Shown: positions 39,231 through 50,034 of the stretch, in pieces
Numbering within the stretch: position 1 is the stretch's first letter
Layout: the number at the start of each line of letters is the position of its first letter
NCBI GenBank assembly: GCA_036936605.1
Contig: JAUPFV010000001.1
Span: forward strand, 76,155,910 to 76,219,909
Direction of reading: 5' to 3'
DNA from: Limnanthes douglasii subsp. nivea
Lineage: Eukaryota > Streptophyta > Magnoliopsida > Brassicales > Limnanthaceae
Length of the DNA: 64,000 bases
Notes under the pieces: generated by a model
The model's input: the letters and a program-made list of their open reading frames with translations, nothing else
Database searches by the model: none
Told to the model about the DNA's origin: nothing
Program-made: the position numbers and the translations under genes

Positions 39231-39239
39231 ATTATATAG
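39231..39239 (-). promoter_or_regulatory. TATA-like site upstream of small MULE ORF
   Basis: On the minus strand CTATATAAT lies about 110 nt before the ATG at 39122. A second candidate, CTACAAATA, is nearer at about 39207-39215. Confidence 0.4.
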
Positions 39240-39379
39240 CCTCCATGTCCAATCTGCATTTAATGAATTATGTACTTGATTAGATTGTTTTTTGTGTGCT
39301 AAACGGAGAAAACGTTTACCAAGGCATAAGCCACAGCCTGTTCGTATCATTGTACTTTATATTTTGAATTTTTTATTTC

Positions 39380-39615
39380 TGCACCAGGCTGCGAACTCAT
39401 TGTAAGGTGGTATACCAGGCTGCGAACTGTTTTGTGTAGTGATAAGCATCTATCAGGTTAGGCTGCGAACTATTTGATCATAAATTAGGATGCGAATTAT
39501 CTAATGATAAATAAGCATCTATCAGGTCAGGCTGTGAACTATTGGATGATAAATTAGGCTGCGTATTTAACGATAAATAAGCATCTATCAGGGTAGGCTG
39601 CGAACTGTTCATACA
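39380..39615. repeat. TGCGAA cluster between small ORF and protease gene
   Basis: At least five GCTGCGAAC or GATGCGAAT sites in one orientation, three of them preceded by CATCTATCAGG at similar spacing, about 35-60 bp apart. Confidence 0.85.
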
Positions 39616-40039
39616 TATCAGCAAAGGAATATTCAAATTTCTGAAAATGTAATTTTTTTATGTATGCACAACAAAACTGAAAATTACAACATATGTATTT
39701 ACAAGCAACAGATGTATTTACAAGCAATACACGAATCAGGCATATGCGATGCGGTCTTTGTCATTTAAAAAGCAATAAAACATTTCTGCTCTGAAGGTAG
39801 TTACCATATCTGCATCGTATTTTTTCTGCACTGATCCATGCTCGATAATATCTCTTGCATATTTGCAGACAAAGATACCACAGTCCAGGGTGCCTCGCTT
39901 TTGTTGTGGGATGCCTCTTTCCACTTTCACCTTCCACCCTGTAGTATATTTAGGTAGGAATTCTCTATCCAACAAATATTTGATTTGTGTATAATAATTA
40001 GTGTTAGGAATAAGCACAAAAACAAAAACAGTTGGTGAC

Positions 40040-40285
40040 ATGCAATTCGCACTTTAGGCTGCGAATTATATGACAACAAATCCAACATAATTCGCACCTT
40101 AGGCTGCGAATTGTATGACAACAAATCCAACATGGGCATGTCACACGATTCGCAGCTTAAGCTGCGAATTATTTGATATGCACCCCATTGTTTGCATCAT
40201 ATGCTGCGAATTGTGTTATGGATAGGCTGTGAAAAGCAATTGATTTACTCACAATTCGCAGCATATCCCGATAACAGTTCGCAGC
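40040..40285. repeat. Paired TTCGCA/TGCGAA palindromes in protease-gene intron
   Basis: Three successive inverted pairs plus single sites. The best is TTCGCAGCTTAAGCTGCGAA at 40149-40168, a perfect 20-bp palindrome. The first two pairs are nearly identical to each other (43 bp apart), which suggests local duplication. Confidence 0.88.
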
Positions 40286-41159
40286 CTGCATACTTAAAAT
40301 GTGTTTAAATTTAAGTGTATAGTTTGGAATATTTACCAGTAGTGCAGGTGTCCTTGTGGTGTGGTCTATGGCTTTCAGCTTAGGCAGCAGCGGATTGTAG
40401 TTTGAAATTGTCCTGGCGTCGATGTCAATGACGAGCAACGTCGAGTGGTTTATAGTGTCCTTCATCTCGGTGCATACTGGAACCATGATGATGTTGGAAT
40501 CTTTGCGCCCCATTCTAAAAGCCATGTCAACCAAATTTTCTACTTGCCAGCCTGCTTTCATTTGATGCTGCATCCAAGAAAGAGTATATTAAAATGAGAA
40601 CATTTTCTGAGAACTTTGTTCAATGCCTGAAATCAGTACGGCGTCATGATGCTCTCCTTTAGCATCTTTCGAATCCAAGCATCGATAACCTAACAAAGGA
40701 GTTGTAGATTTATGTTAAATATACAATACATATTTGAAACATTGAAAATAGAATTGGTTGACAATCGGATACATTTACGTCCAGTTCCAGTTCTAAAGGT
40801 AGTGCCATGACATCACTCGCTTGCACCCTGATTCCGTATGTAAACTTGGACTCTGGTAGCTGCCATACCACTGGATCACGTGTGTCGCTCTCGTAGGCTT
40901 TAACTACCTGTATTTTGTGGTATTCTTGCAGATCGATACGTTCAGTTACTTTTGTTTTCTTTGGCCAGTCGTTGTATTCTACTGCTGGCGGTTCCCGTAT
41001 TGTTATTACGAACTCTTCTTCTTCCTCTGCCACGTGAGGCTGCGCTTGTGTCAGTAGAGTAAAACTTGGCTCCTCTATCTCTTTACTGGGCTCGAGCTTA
41101 GTAAATAACAAAAATCAAAAGTAGAAGGGCGTCAGTAATTATAATTGTAACGACTCCAA

Positions 41160-41335
41160 ACAGTTCGCATCTTAGGCTGCGAACTATTTGGTTCCAGTCT
41201 AATAAATTTATTAGTATCTATCAGGGTAGGATGCGAATTGTTCGAGGTTCCACTGAACAGTTCGCATCCTACCCTGATATTCATTTGTAATACCCCAATT
41301 AGTTTTCTAACACAAATCTCATGTTATGATGCGAA
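41160..41335. repeat. TTCGCA/TGCGAA cluster in protease-gene intron
   Basis: Contains AGTTCGCATCTTAGGCTGCG, GGATGCGAATTG and AGTTCGCATCC, with TATCAGGGTAGG and its complement TACCCTGATA. Confidence 0.85.
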
Positions 41336-41734
41336 ATCATTATAAGTAGGCCTTACCGCACGGTCAGCGACAACCAATGTCGTTGACTTGTTCGGCATAT
41401 GAACTGGATCGTGTCGGCAGAAATCATTAAAGTCATCCTCCGACATGTTCTCCAAAGACCGTTGTATTATAGAATCGTAATATACATTATCAATTTCATT
41501 TAAAAATGTCTGTGAAACTTGAGTGTAAATACCATCAACAAAAGCATCGGGTAAACCTACTGTGTTATCGTGGGACTCTGGAGCTTGCAGTTGATTTGTT
41601 ATCGGGCCTACAGTTTCACGTTGGCTTAGCAATTCTGACTTTGCTGACAGCACCGTTGGTCTTTGAGGTTCCGACTCTTGAGGTGCTATCTCTTGAGTTA
41701 TCCTTTCTCTCTTCGCCAAGGTTATCCGTTGCTG

Positions 41735-42120
41735 CTGTTGTTGTTCTTGTTGTCCTTGTTGCTCTCGTTGTTGTTCTTGTTGTTCTTCTTGTTGCCGGTC
41801 TTCGTGTTGAACTTGTGGCTGCTGGTGTTGTTGCTGGTGGTGTTCTTCTTGTTGTTGTTGCTGGTGGTGTTCTTCTTGTTGTTGATGTTGTTGCTGTTTG
41901 TATTGTTGTTGCTGGTGGTGTTCTTCTTGGTCTTGTTGTTGATTTTGTTGTTGTTGTTCTTCTTGTTGTTGCTGTTGGTGTTGTTGTTGTTGTTCTTCTT
42001 GTTGTTGCTGTTGGTGTTGTTGTTGTTCTTCTTCTTGTTGCTGTTGTTCTTGTTGCTGTTGTTGTTCTTGTTGTTGCTGCTGGTCTTGCTGTTTCTGTTG
42101 TTGTTGTTGTTGTCTTTCGG
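41735..42120 (-). repeat. CAA/CAG-rich trinucleotide tract encoding a Gln-rich region
   Basis: About 130 codons, mostly Gln with interspersed Glu, His and Asp, inside the protease-gene exon 42145-41340. It opens long frames in the other five readings, all artefacts of the repeat. Confidence 0.95.
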
Positions 42121-42194
42121 TCTCCTGTTTCATACAAAAATCCAAAAAAACAAAAGGGTGGAAGGGTTAAGCATAAGTTAATCATTGTTGAGCA

Positions 42195-42310
42195 CGGTTC
42201 GCATGCTGACCTGATATCTGTGTTGTACATTCTCAACAATTCGCAGCTCAGCATGCGAATTGTGTAATAACCAACCCAATGGTTTATTACACAATTCGCA
42301 GCTTAAGCTG
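42195..42310. repeat. TTCGCA/TGCGAA cluster in protease-gene intron
   Basis: Includes AATTCGCAGCTCAGCATGCGAATT (as AATTCGCAGCTC then AGCATGCGAATT) and TTCGCAGCTTAAGCTGCAAA, one base short of the perfect 20-bp palindrome at 40149. Confidence 0.85.
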
Positions 42311-43259
42311 CAAAACGTTTGGACAAGACTACACAAGAGTCCTGATATTTGTTTGGTAACATCATATCATCCACTTACATTATCTACCTCCTCTGTCTGT
42401 GCCTCCAAGATGTCCATCTCTGCAGATATTTGAAGGGGTATGGGTAAATGGTTGGCATCATCGTCCCTTTCTTCTGGCAGTACTCCATCAGCATGGTGCT
42501 GATCAACATTAGACACGGATGCTTGCTGATCAGTGGATTCTTCTCTCTCTGGAAGTGCTGCTAGTACCTGCTCTATTGGGCTTTCAATCCAGAAAATTGG
42601 CTGAGAGATAGCATTGTTGAGTTGTTGTGCTTCAAGTTCCGCAATCTTGCGTTTCAATTCTTTCAGCTGCAAAAATGTTAGCAAACTTTTTATAAACATA
42701 TTAAGTGTTGATTGTAGTGATTATTTAAGGTTCAAGTCATACTTTCTTCTCTGGCCTGTTTTTCTATCTTTCTCTCGTACTTGTTCTTGTCGGCGTATGT
42801 CTTCAAACGCTTTGATGTCTCGTGATTAGGACCTCTATGTTTGAGTACATAATCACCGATTGTTTCACTCATACTGGTTGTGTCGTCGCCGGAGGGCTCC
42901 TGCCTGGATTTGCCCTTCGGTTGTGGTGGAATCGTTTGCTTGGGGAGTCTTGGTGGTGGAATCGTTGGCTCAGGTGGTGGTGGTTGTTCGGGTCTGGGAG
43001 ATATCACCTTATTCATTGCATTCTGTGATGCTCGTCTCCTTTGTTTTGGTTTTGATGCTGTGCTTTTCTTCCTTTTCATTGGTCTTTCTTCCGTTGAAGT
43101 AGAAAAGGTTTATGCATCTTCATTATCTTCTCGTTCTCCGAAAGCTTCAATTTCAGCCTCGGTAAGCTGTAATGGACCTTCTAAAACCTACCAACAGAGG
43201 CACATGTAAGTAAATTAATTGTTTCGAAAATATGAAGGTGTAGACAAACAAATTGTTTT

Positions 43260-43515
43260 TTAGAAACAGTTCGCATCATATGATGCGAAATGTGTGATTT
43301 TAATCATGTTACAGTTGCAAAGAATTCGCATGCTGAGCTGCGAAATGTGTATGGGACAATATGCTGCGAACTATGTGCAAAAGATATGCTGCGAACTAAG
43401 GTAAACTATAGGATGCGAACTATGTGGAAAAACAAGCTGCAAAGTAAAATTCATATCAGGCTGTGAAATGATTGATACATTTTTCTAAGCAAAACGCATG
43501 ATATGTTGCGAACTG
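43260..43515. repeat. TTCGCA/TGCGAA cluster in protease-gene intron
   Basis: About eight sites, some as pairs (AGTTCGCATCATATGATGCG), then a run of single GCTGCGAACTA units about 25 bp apart. Confidence 0.85.
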
Positions 43516-44614
43516 TATACACCCCCAGTCCAATACATATATAAATCTTATACCTGGTCATTATCCAGGTAGGGTGTTCTAAGAAGATATGACATTGTTG
43601 ATGCTTGGCACTCTAACCCCAACCATTTGAATAACCTTGGTATCGAGGTTGGCTTTGCTACCTCGTGGGCGATTGTTGTGTGCTCCATGATGAAGGGCTG
43701 CATGGGGACAAGTTTTATCAACACGATGCTATGTACATAACTAATTTTTATATTGAATAGATCAATCTTACAACTACAAGGGCGACACAGCCGACGACTT
43801 TATCAGCTCTTTCTATTGCTAAGCAACTCCTGATAGACTGTCGAAGCTTGTACAGTATTGATCCAGCCCAGTCATAATTGTTTATTCTATTGAGGTCTTC
43901 AACGTAATAAACCGTTCTCCAGCCCAGGATATCTCCAGATACGGAGTAGAATAGTGTGGAGCACAAAAACAGTATCAACAGCCTCGCAACATCTTCCAGC
44001 TCATGCTCCCCTCCTTCGTTTATGGCCTTCTCTATACCCTCCTGTAAAACCAATAACAACATGCTATGTTAGAAATGTGCAAAATCTTGCTTTTTAAAGA
44101 TGAAAGTCCATTTTAGACGTACCTTTATAATGGAATTTGTTATTGTTTTGGTATTACTAGCTGCTACTTTCCTGTCAGTTTTACCCATGAAGTATTTCTT
44201 CATCATCCTTGATTCGTCCTCCTCGTCGGGTGCATACTTGTTGTTAAAAGCTCCGGTTTTTGTTAACGGGATTTTCTCGGTGCCATGCCTCAACCCGAAT
44301 ATGATCTTGACATCGTTTTTAGTTAGCTTTGTATACTTGTTGCCAATCCTAAAGGCGTCTCTATCCACAGAGAATCGCTTGATGATATACTGAATGATTG
44401 AGTAGAATTTCTTCTTTGGCAGCTCTGCCTCATTACGGATTTGGAAAGCCGTTTACAGCAGTGTGTAGAAGGGGGTGTTTCTTGCAGCTTCAATGTGGGC
44501 CCTTGTAATACGCATGTCTTTGAGTAGCTTCAGAAGGCTCCCAAAACCTGATCTGTACTAGCTAGGTTTTGTTGTCATACTTTCTGCACAAACACAAATC
44601 AGTTGGAGTGTCAC

Positions 44615-44800
44615 AAATAATTCGCATCACAAGCTGTGAATTGCATACATATAAATATTGTTTTAACAGACAATTCGCAGTTTGAGCTGCGAATTATTTA
44701 CAGACAATTCGCAGCTCAAGCTGCGAATTGTCTGTAAATAAACATAAACATACAATCGAGCTACGAATTGCTTGCATAATGGGTGATCAGGATGCGAACT
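44615..44800. repeat. TTCGCA/TGCGAA cluster upstream of protease coding start
   Basis: Three inverted pairs and a single GGATGCGAACTG. It contains the 48-bp palindrome listed separately. Confidence 0.88.
44694..44741. repeat. 48-bp near-perfect palindrome
   Basis: Two 23-bp arms (44694-44716 and 44719-44741) are exact inverted copies around a CA centre. The core is AATTCGCAGCT and AGCTGCGAATT, and the outer part is TTATTTACAGAC. Confidence 0.93.
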
Positions 44801-45399
44801 GTTACACTTTTTACATGCACGTTGCAGTGATCTGGGAATTATTCAACAAACACCAAAATCAACAATGAACTACCTAATGTAGATCTAACATACATAATAT
44901 TTCTCAGGAAAGTATTAGTATTACATGCAACTAAAATTCTACCCTGCCTTCGACGATAAACCCATAAACTGAGCAACTATCGTTAGTAGATACTTCATTC
45001 TAGTATAAAAAGCAACGCCTATCGTGAATTAACAGAAAAAAGTGGTTCAAATTTGTCAAAACGCAAAAAAACGTACACTTTCCACGATGATACATACCTG
45101 TTATATTTCACCGGTCGGAGAACGAGATTGAACTTTCAGAGACGACTCCACGACAACTTTGTCGAACAGAAGGTGTGCAGTATGAGTGAGTAAAAGACGC
45201 TGACCGGTGCGATAGTGTCGAAGGTGCGAACGGTGAGAAGCTGTAGGGTTTTTGGGTTTGTGAGAGAGAGAGAGTATCACGAAGTCGAACGGTGTTCTGG
45301 TGGTTTCTAAAATTAGACTTTTGCGTTTGTTTAGGGTGATAGGAAGGTGGAAAAAGTGGGATGGAATTGAAAAATGGATATATATATATAGTGGAAGGG

Positions 45400-45504
45400 T
45401 ATTTTTGTCCAATTCATTAGTCTGGGTATTAAGTAACACTATGTTAAATTTGGGTACTGCCGGGTAATAAGATAGTTGAGTGGGTATTTTCAGGTACTTT
45501 TCTC
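45400..45504 (-). repeat. MULE right terminal inverted repeat
   Basis: In inverted reading it starts GAGAAAAGTACCTG and carries TACCCACTCAACTA and TGTTACTTAATACCCA, matching the left end. Confidence 0.85.
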
Positions 45505-45513
45505 TTAATATAA
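45505..45513. repeat. 9-bp target duplication TTAATATAA (right)
   Basis: It matches 34344-34352. Confidence 0.88.
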
Positions 45514-46439
45514 ATGGTTGAATCTTTTAAGTTTTAAAATTGTACAAACATTCAAATAAATAGGGTCATCATCATATTTAAAGAATATGTTATGAGCTAA
45601 TGCATTATACACTAATTCTAGGTATCAACTTTATATGTAAAGTATTATAAGTTCACGATCACATCTGAAAATTTACGAACCTTCATGAGAGTCGATTTGG
45701 ATATTTTGTGGCATACTTTACCATAACCATTAAACAATGAAGTCTAGTTGTGCATAAGTATATGATATGTAAACGAAACAATGACATTATGCAACTAATT
45801 TCTCACACTCAAGCAAATTTGTGTATAGTCTTCACAAAAGGCAGCATATACACACAATCACTACTCTTTAGCATTAGTGCGCAAATATATCCTTTAAATA
45901 TAGGCACCAAATATAATATTCATCTGTGACTAATGTCGAACATCAACCTACATACTATATATAGCGGTTTTTATATTTGCCCACACCATGAACATATCAA
46001 AATATCATTAGAATCGAACAACCTTTGAAAGATTTTTTGATAAATAGATGAATGTAATTCAAACTCTAAACGTGAAACAAAAAATCATTGGCCACGCATG
46101 ACATCAGTTCGTATATTCCAAGGTCTAATTGTTCAATGGTTTTTGGTTATTACTCATCTATCTTAAAGGGCACATATTTACAAAAATATCAAAACAAATT
46201 TAAACAAACAAAAGATATTTGTTGCAAAACTGAATAAACTGATTGGTGCTCGAAGATGCTATAAACGTTGAAATATGTGTCATGAAACAACATATTATGG
46301 CCCAAGGCATGGACTTTTGACCCACATATGGTCCGCAACATCCTAGAAATATCACGACATGACATTAAAACAAACCATAATGAGCCATATGAGCTTCAAG
46401 ATAGTGCATCTTGGACTTCAGTCCTCTGCTCTTCTGAAC
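45514..46439. other. No recognisable feature
   Basis: AT-rich sequence between the MULE and the next gypsy relic. No pol remnant was seen, so the gypsy element to the right has lost everything upstream of its antisense ORF. Confidence 0.4.
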
Positions 46440-48290
46440 ATTATTCTCTGACCATGTGTCCTCATTTTATTCATCCTCTTGTTTAGGTTTCTCAGCATCT
46501 TGATGATTAGGAGCTCGAGCTCGAGTGGGAAGAAAAACCATGGTATTCAAGCCTTCCAAGCGCTTGAGAATAGCATCTTCCGGAGGGATACCATGAGGTC
46601 AGACATGAATTTTTTCTGACCATGATCGTATCTCCAAAGGTCACTTCGTACCAAATTCATTGGCATGAAGCTCCGATGAAACTTATGGCTTCAGTTAGCA
46701 CACGCCCAGATACTTAGCTTCTCAAAGATTTTCTTGGCAGATTTCGCATAATCTTCAAAAGGTTAGGCAATTCCCTTCATGGTTATTTAAAAAATACTTT
46801 AAGTTAACCAATTTTAATTAGTAAAATTGAATAAAATATGTAGATACATGCCTTGCCCAGTCCATGTTAGAGTCAAATGATGGGGAATATCTTGGGAATC
46901 TTCAAAACTGATCTCCTACAGTCCATAGATAAAAATAAATTGTTGCTTCCTTTTTTTGTCGACTTCTAAGAAATTATTGATCACCTTGTATTGCGTTGAA
47001 AAATCAAGAGAATAAAATGGATAATGAGAGTTCTTAGCTACACCTGAGATGGAGACGAGTTGCTTCATGGAAAATGTTGTCTCAGAGATCCTAACGGCCA
47101 TGATGCGGGCCATGAGTGTATACCACATGTTAGGACCATTTTGAGAAGGGCAAAGTCCGATAAGATTGAAGTAATCCACTAGAGCAGGATCAAGACGCAG
47201 GTGAAGGCCCCAAGTCATAAGTTCGGTGTAAAGAACTAACTCATGATCATGAACGGATAATGACGTTTCTCCAACAGTGGGAAATCGAATAGTAATATTT
47301 TTTGGTATTGTCCATTGGTTTATGAGCTTTACCTCCTCGGACGGGTGGAAATATTTGTATTTCACCTTGTAAAGAGCAAATAGATGCTTTTCTTTGATAT
47401 CACGAAGATTGTCGCCCAAAATATCTTCTATATTTGAGGGCAGGTTTGAGGCACGTCTCTTCTTTTTCTTTTTCTTATCTTTTTTTGTCGGGAAAGTCTC
47501 TCCCCGATGAAGGGGATCCGTTATAACCTCCAGGGGAGGAAAAGATGTTCTTTGGTTCGACACAAAAGATCAGGGGGGAAGAATCACCACAGAGACAACT
47601 TGTAAGGGTTGCGCTTCAACCGCAACCAAATCGTTCTTTTCTTGATCACTGCTAGACTCGTCAATCAGGTTTCTCTCTTGGATTTTAAGGATGAATTTCA
47701 AAACTTGTTCCAAATGAATGTTCCTTGAAGAAGGTTTCTAGGGGCTGACTTTCGGGGTCGTTTGAGGTGACACTTGAGGGGTTACCTGAGGAGTTGCAAC
47801 AGAAGACAAAATTTTAACTCTGATAGACTTGGTAGGTAGTTCTGAAGATAAATTCTTCTTAGCATGTTCTCCTTTATTTACTTCAGGAAGCTTTTCTTTT
47901 TCATTACCTATCGTTAAGAAATGAGAAGATTTGCGAGTAATTTCAGATGAAGAAGGTTCAACATTGTTATTTCTTGAACAAGCTTTATCGGGGGCTGAAC
48001 AGTAGGGGAAATGCGTTCCCGGAGAGGGGACGAATTATCGCAAAATATTTCCTTGAAAATGTCTATAGGAGTTGGATGCCCTCTACCACCATAATTTATA
48101 TGTTCAACAACTTTGTTTGAGATATTGAACCACCTCCAAAGTTTATATTTGCCGAGATTGATAAAATCTTCAGGCATGAAAGACTGAAAAACAACTTGGT
48201 TTGAAAGATTATCTTTCTCTGTTGAACATGCCCTCTCTATACAAGGGTAAATAGAAATCAAATATGTAAACGTAGAATTAGAGAACGAAA
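46440..48290 (-). pseudogene. Decayed antisense extra ORF of another gypsy element
   Basis: The 215-aa frame 47563-46916 carries the conserved middle domain: FALYKVKYKYF, ELMTWGLHLRLDPALVDYF and GLCPSQNGPNMWYTLMARIM, clearly matching the complete protein at 8767-11711. Downstream, near 46590-46480, PEDAILKRLEGLNTMVFLPT and ARAPN match the exon 2 start (VVLKRIHEPDGTLYLPGRAKAP). A frame at 48261-47914 is likely the N-terminal part. The middle block has strayed far from the 8767 copy in sequence, so this is a different subfamily. It points away from the LTR-like repeat at 48530, as expected for an antisense ORF just inside a 3' LTR of a plus-strand element. Confidence 0.75.
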
Positions 48291-48529
48291 CGGGTATTTA
48301 TAATGAAGCTATGAATGTTAAGGGGCAGAAGGTGAAAAGTCAGTTTCAAAAATTTCTTTGACACGTTACCTTTCTTTCGAACCGCTTCAAATAATACACC
48401 GGCATGCAGTAGTAGATACCCGATACGTGGCCAGAAGTGACTCCATTGCCTAAGATATCTCTAATACTATAACGGCTAGGCAAGAGCACGAGAGATTAAA
48501 AGAAATAATGACTCAAATGAGGTTACTAT

Positions 48530-48950
48530 TGATAAGGGAATGAAAATATAAATGATAATAAGGTTTATTATATTAAATACAATAAATAAATTCATGTATT
48601 TAGTGGTCAATGACTAAAGTAAAGCAAACATAAGAGTTAGTGGGGCTAAATGATATACCCTTAGAACTTGTTTATAAAGAGTAGAAGAGTGGGGTGAGAA
48701 ATCTACTTCTATAGTGGTAATCATGTAATTTTACTATTAACTTCTTGTACTATATAAAGAACATTCCCTTTTGGAGAAATGGGCCAATGATTAGACAATT
48801 ATTAATATGTTTATTATTTTTGTCTCTTTGTCTCACTACAAATTACTGATTTTCTCATTAATACGATCCGGCGCAAACATTTCTTAGACAGACGCTCTCC
48901 TACAAACATTTATGCATCGGACTTAACCTAAGGATTTATTGAAATCATCA
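48530..48950 (+). repeat. LTR-like repeat L1
   Basis: 421 bp, TGATAAGGG...ATCATCA, about 80% identical by eye to 49232-49653. A TATA-like ACTATATAAAG lies near 48750. It is probably the 3' LTR of the element whose antisense ORF is at 46440-48290. Confidence 0.75.
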
Positions 48951-49231
48951 ACTGTGACTAGGGGTGAGGTTACAAATCTGAACAAGTTTAATACCGTAAA
49001 ATCCAAGGAGTTTGTAATAAAAAAAATTATTTGTGGAACACAAGTAACAAATTTGTTCGATCAGAGCATGAAGCAAAAGCGGTTCGAGGAGAAATACAAG
49101 AGGTCATACAAAGAAGCTCATATGTCATAAAATATGATGTCCATTAAGTCCGAGGAGGCCTGAAAGGAAGGAATAACGGTTGCCATCAATTAGTCCTTAT
49201 TCAGATATCTTCACAAGGATTGAGGGGCTAC
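48951..49231 (+). mobile_element. 281-bp internal segment between two LTR-like repeats
   Basis: Too short for any pol. It ends AAGGATTGAGGGGCTAC directly before L2, a polypurine-like tract. The open frame at 48939-49130 shows no known motif. Confidence 0.55.
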
Positions 49232-49653
49232 TGATAAAGGAAGGAAAATATAAATAATAATAATAAGGGCTAGTATATTAAATACAAAGTCTAAATTCAT
49301 GTATTTAGTGATCAATGAATAAACTAAAGCAACATAAGGGATTAAGGGGCTAAATGATATATCCATAGAACTTGTTTGTAAAGAGTAAATAAGTGGGGTG
49401 AGAAATCCACGTCTACAGTGGTAATCATATAATTTTACTATTCACCTCATGTACTATATGAAGGAATTTTCCTTTTGGGGAAAGGGCCCAATAATTAGTT
49501 AATTATTGCAACATTTATTCCTTTTGACTATTTTTATTTCTACTTGATACTAATTCTCTTACAAAACTATCTGATACGAGCAATTCTTAGATAGACGCTC
49601 TCCCACAAACATTTCTGTATATGAACTTGCCTAAGAATTATCTGAGTTCATCA
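49232..49653 (+). repeat. LTR-like repeat L2
   Basis: 422 bp, TGATAAAGG...TTCATCA. The block GTGGGGTGAGAAATC...GGTAATCAT is shared with L1 and, more weakly, with L3. Confidence 0.78.
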
Positions 49654-50034
49654 ATTAATACGTGTCAAAAAAAAATTGGCACGTGAGATTAAATGGCAGT
49701 GTTACTCTAAAATAATTTTGATATTAAGAGAGGGACAACTCATCAATTTTCACTCCAACACGCAACCTAAGATGAGTGATTGGTGACCATGAGGTCATTA
49801 TTTCCAATGATGAATTCATGGGTATGAAAGAATACCAGAAGAAGAATAATCTGAAGAAAAATCAAGGGAAGAACAATCTGAAGACACCATACAGAGATTG
49901 CTCAATGAGTCCTAATAAAAAACTATCCAATGACGAATAGTGGAAGAATAATCCGAGGAGATCCTTGATGAAGAAAAATCTGTTTCCATGAATAAGTCCT
50001 TGTTCTAATATCTTCACAAGGACTAGGGGGCTAC
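49654..50034 (+). mobile_element. 381-bp internal segment between LTR-like repeats L2 and L3
   Basis: It contains short GAAGAA-rich repeats and ends ATCTTCACAAGGACTAGGGGGCTAC (written in parts: ATCTTCACAAGG, then ACTAGGGGGCTAC), the same tract that precedes L2. It has no coding capacity. Confidence 0.5.

Larger units (their letters stand above)
39736..44578 (-). pseudogene. Ulp1/SENP-type (C48) cysteine protease gene of MULE, multi-exon, with stops
   Basis: Exons recognised in minus order are 44578-44069, 44062-43748, about 43700-43553, 43200-42732, 42699-42367, 42145-41340, 41111-40770, 40690-40640, 40573-40333 and 40041-39736. The N-terminal part (FRIGNKYTKLTKNDVKIIFG; DVARLLILFL; NNYDWAGSILY) resembles the mobile-domain or DUF1985-like region usual in these proteins. 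A basic, Pro-rich linker and a very long Gln tract follow. The protease end has HSTLLVID (His), ISNYNPLL (usual Asp position is Asn), GIPQQ (oxyanion Gln) and LDCGIFVCKYA (Cys). Stops lie near 44557, 44460, 43120 and 40643. Introns carry the TTCGCA/TGCGAA sites. Such enzymes cleave SUMO-like modifiers; this copy is probably inactive. Exon edges are approximate. Confidence 0.85.
34353..45504. mobile_element. Mutator-like element (MULE) with transposase, Ulp1-type protease and a third ORF, 11.15 kb
   Basis: It is bounded by TTAATATAA on both sides and by terminal inverted repeats. Inside are a MURA-type transposase (plus strand), a multi-exon Ulp1/C48-type gene (minus strand, far side), and a small minus-strand ORF between their 3' ends. 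MULEs that carry Ulp1-like genes are known in plants (Kaonashi elements of Arabidopsis, CUMULE of melon). Non-coding parts contain about 57 copies of TTCGCA or TGCGAA. Stops and a frameshift in the transposase and stops in the protease gene indicate a decayed copy. Confidence 0.92.

Noticed and set aside
41506..42267. Long plus-strand and alternative-frame ORFs rich in Val, Leu or Thr
   Set aside because: They are other frames of the CAA/CAG tract that encodes the Gln-rich region on the minus strand.
40040..44800. Regularly spaced palindromes as a CRISPR array
   Set aside because: Spacing is irregular, sites lie in introns of a plant transposon, orientation varies and there are no uniform spacers or cas genes.
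45101..45439. 112-aa minus-strand frame near the MULE right end
   Set aside because: Overlaps the terminal inverted repeat and shows no motif; probably leader sequence.
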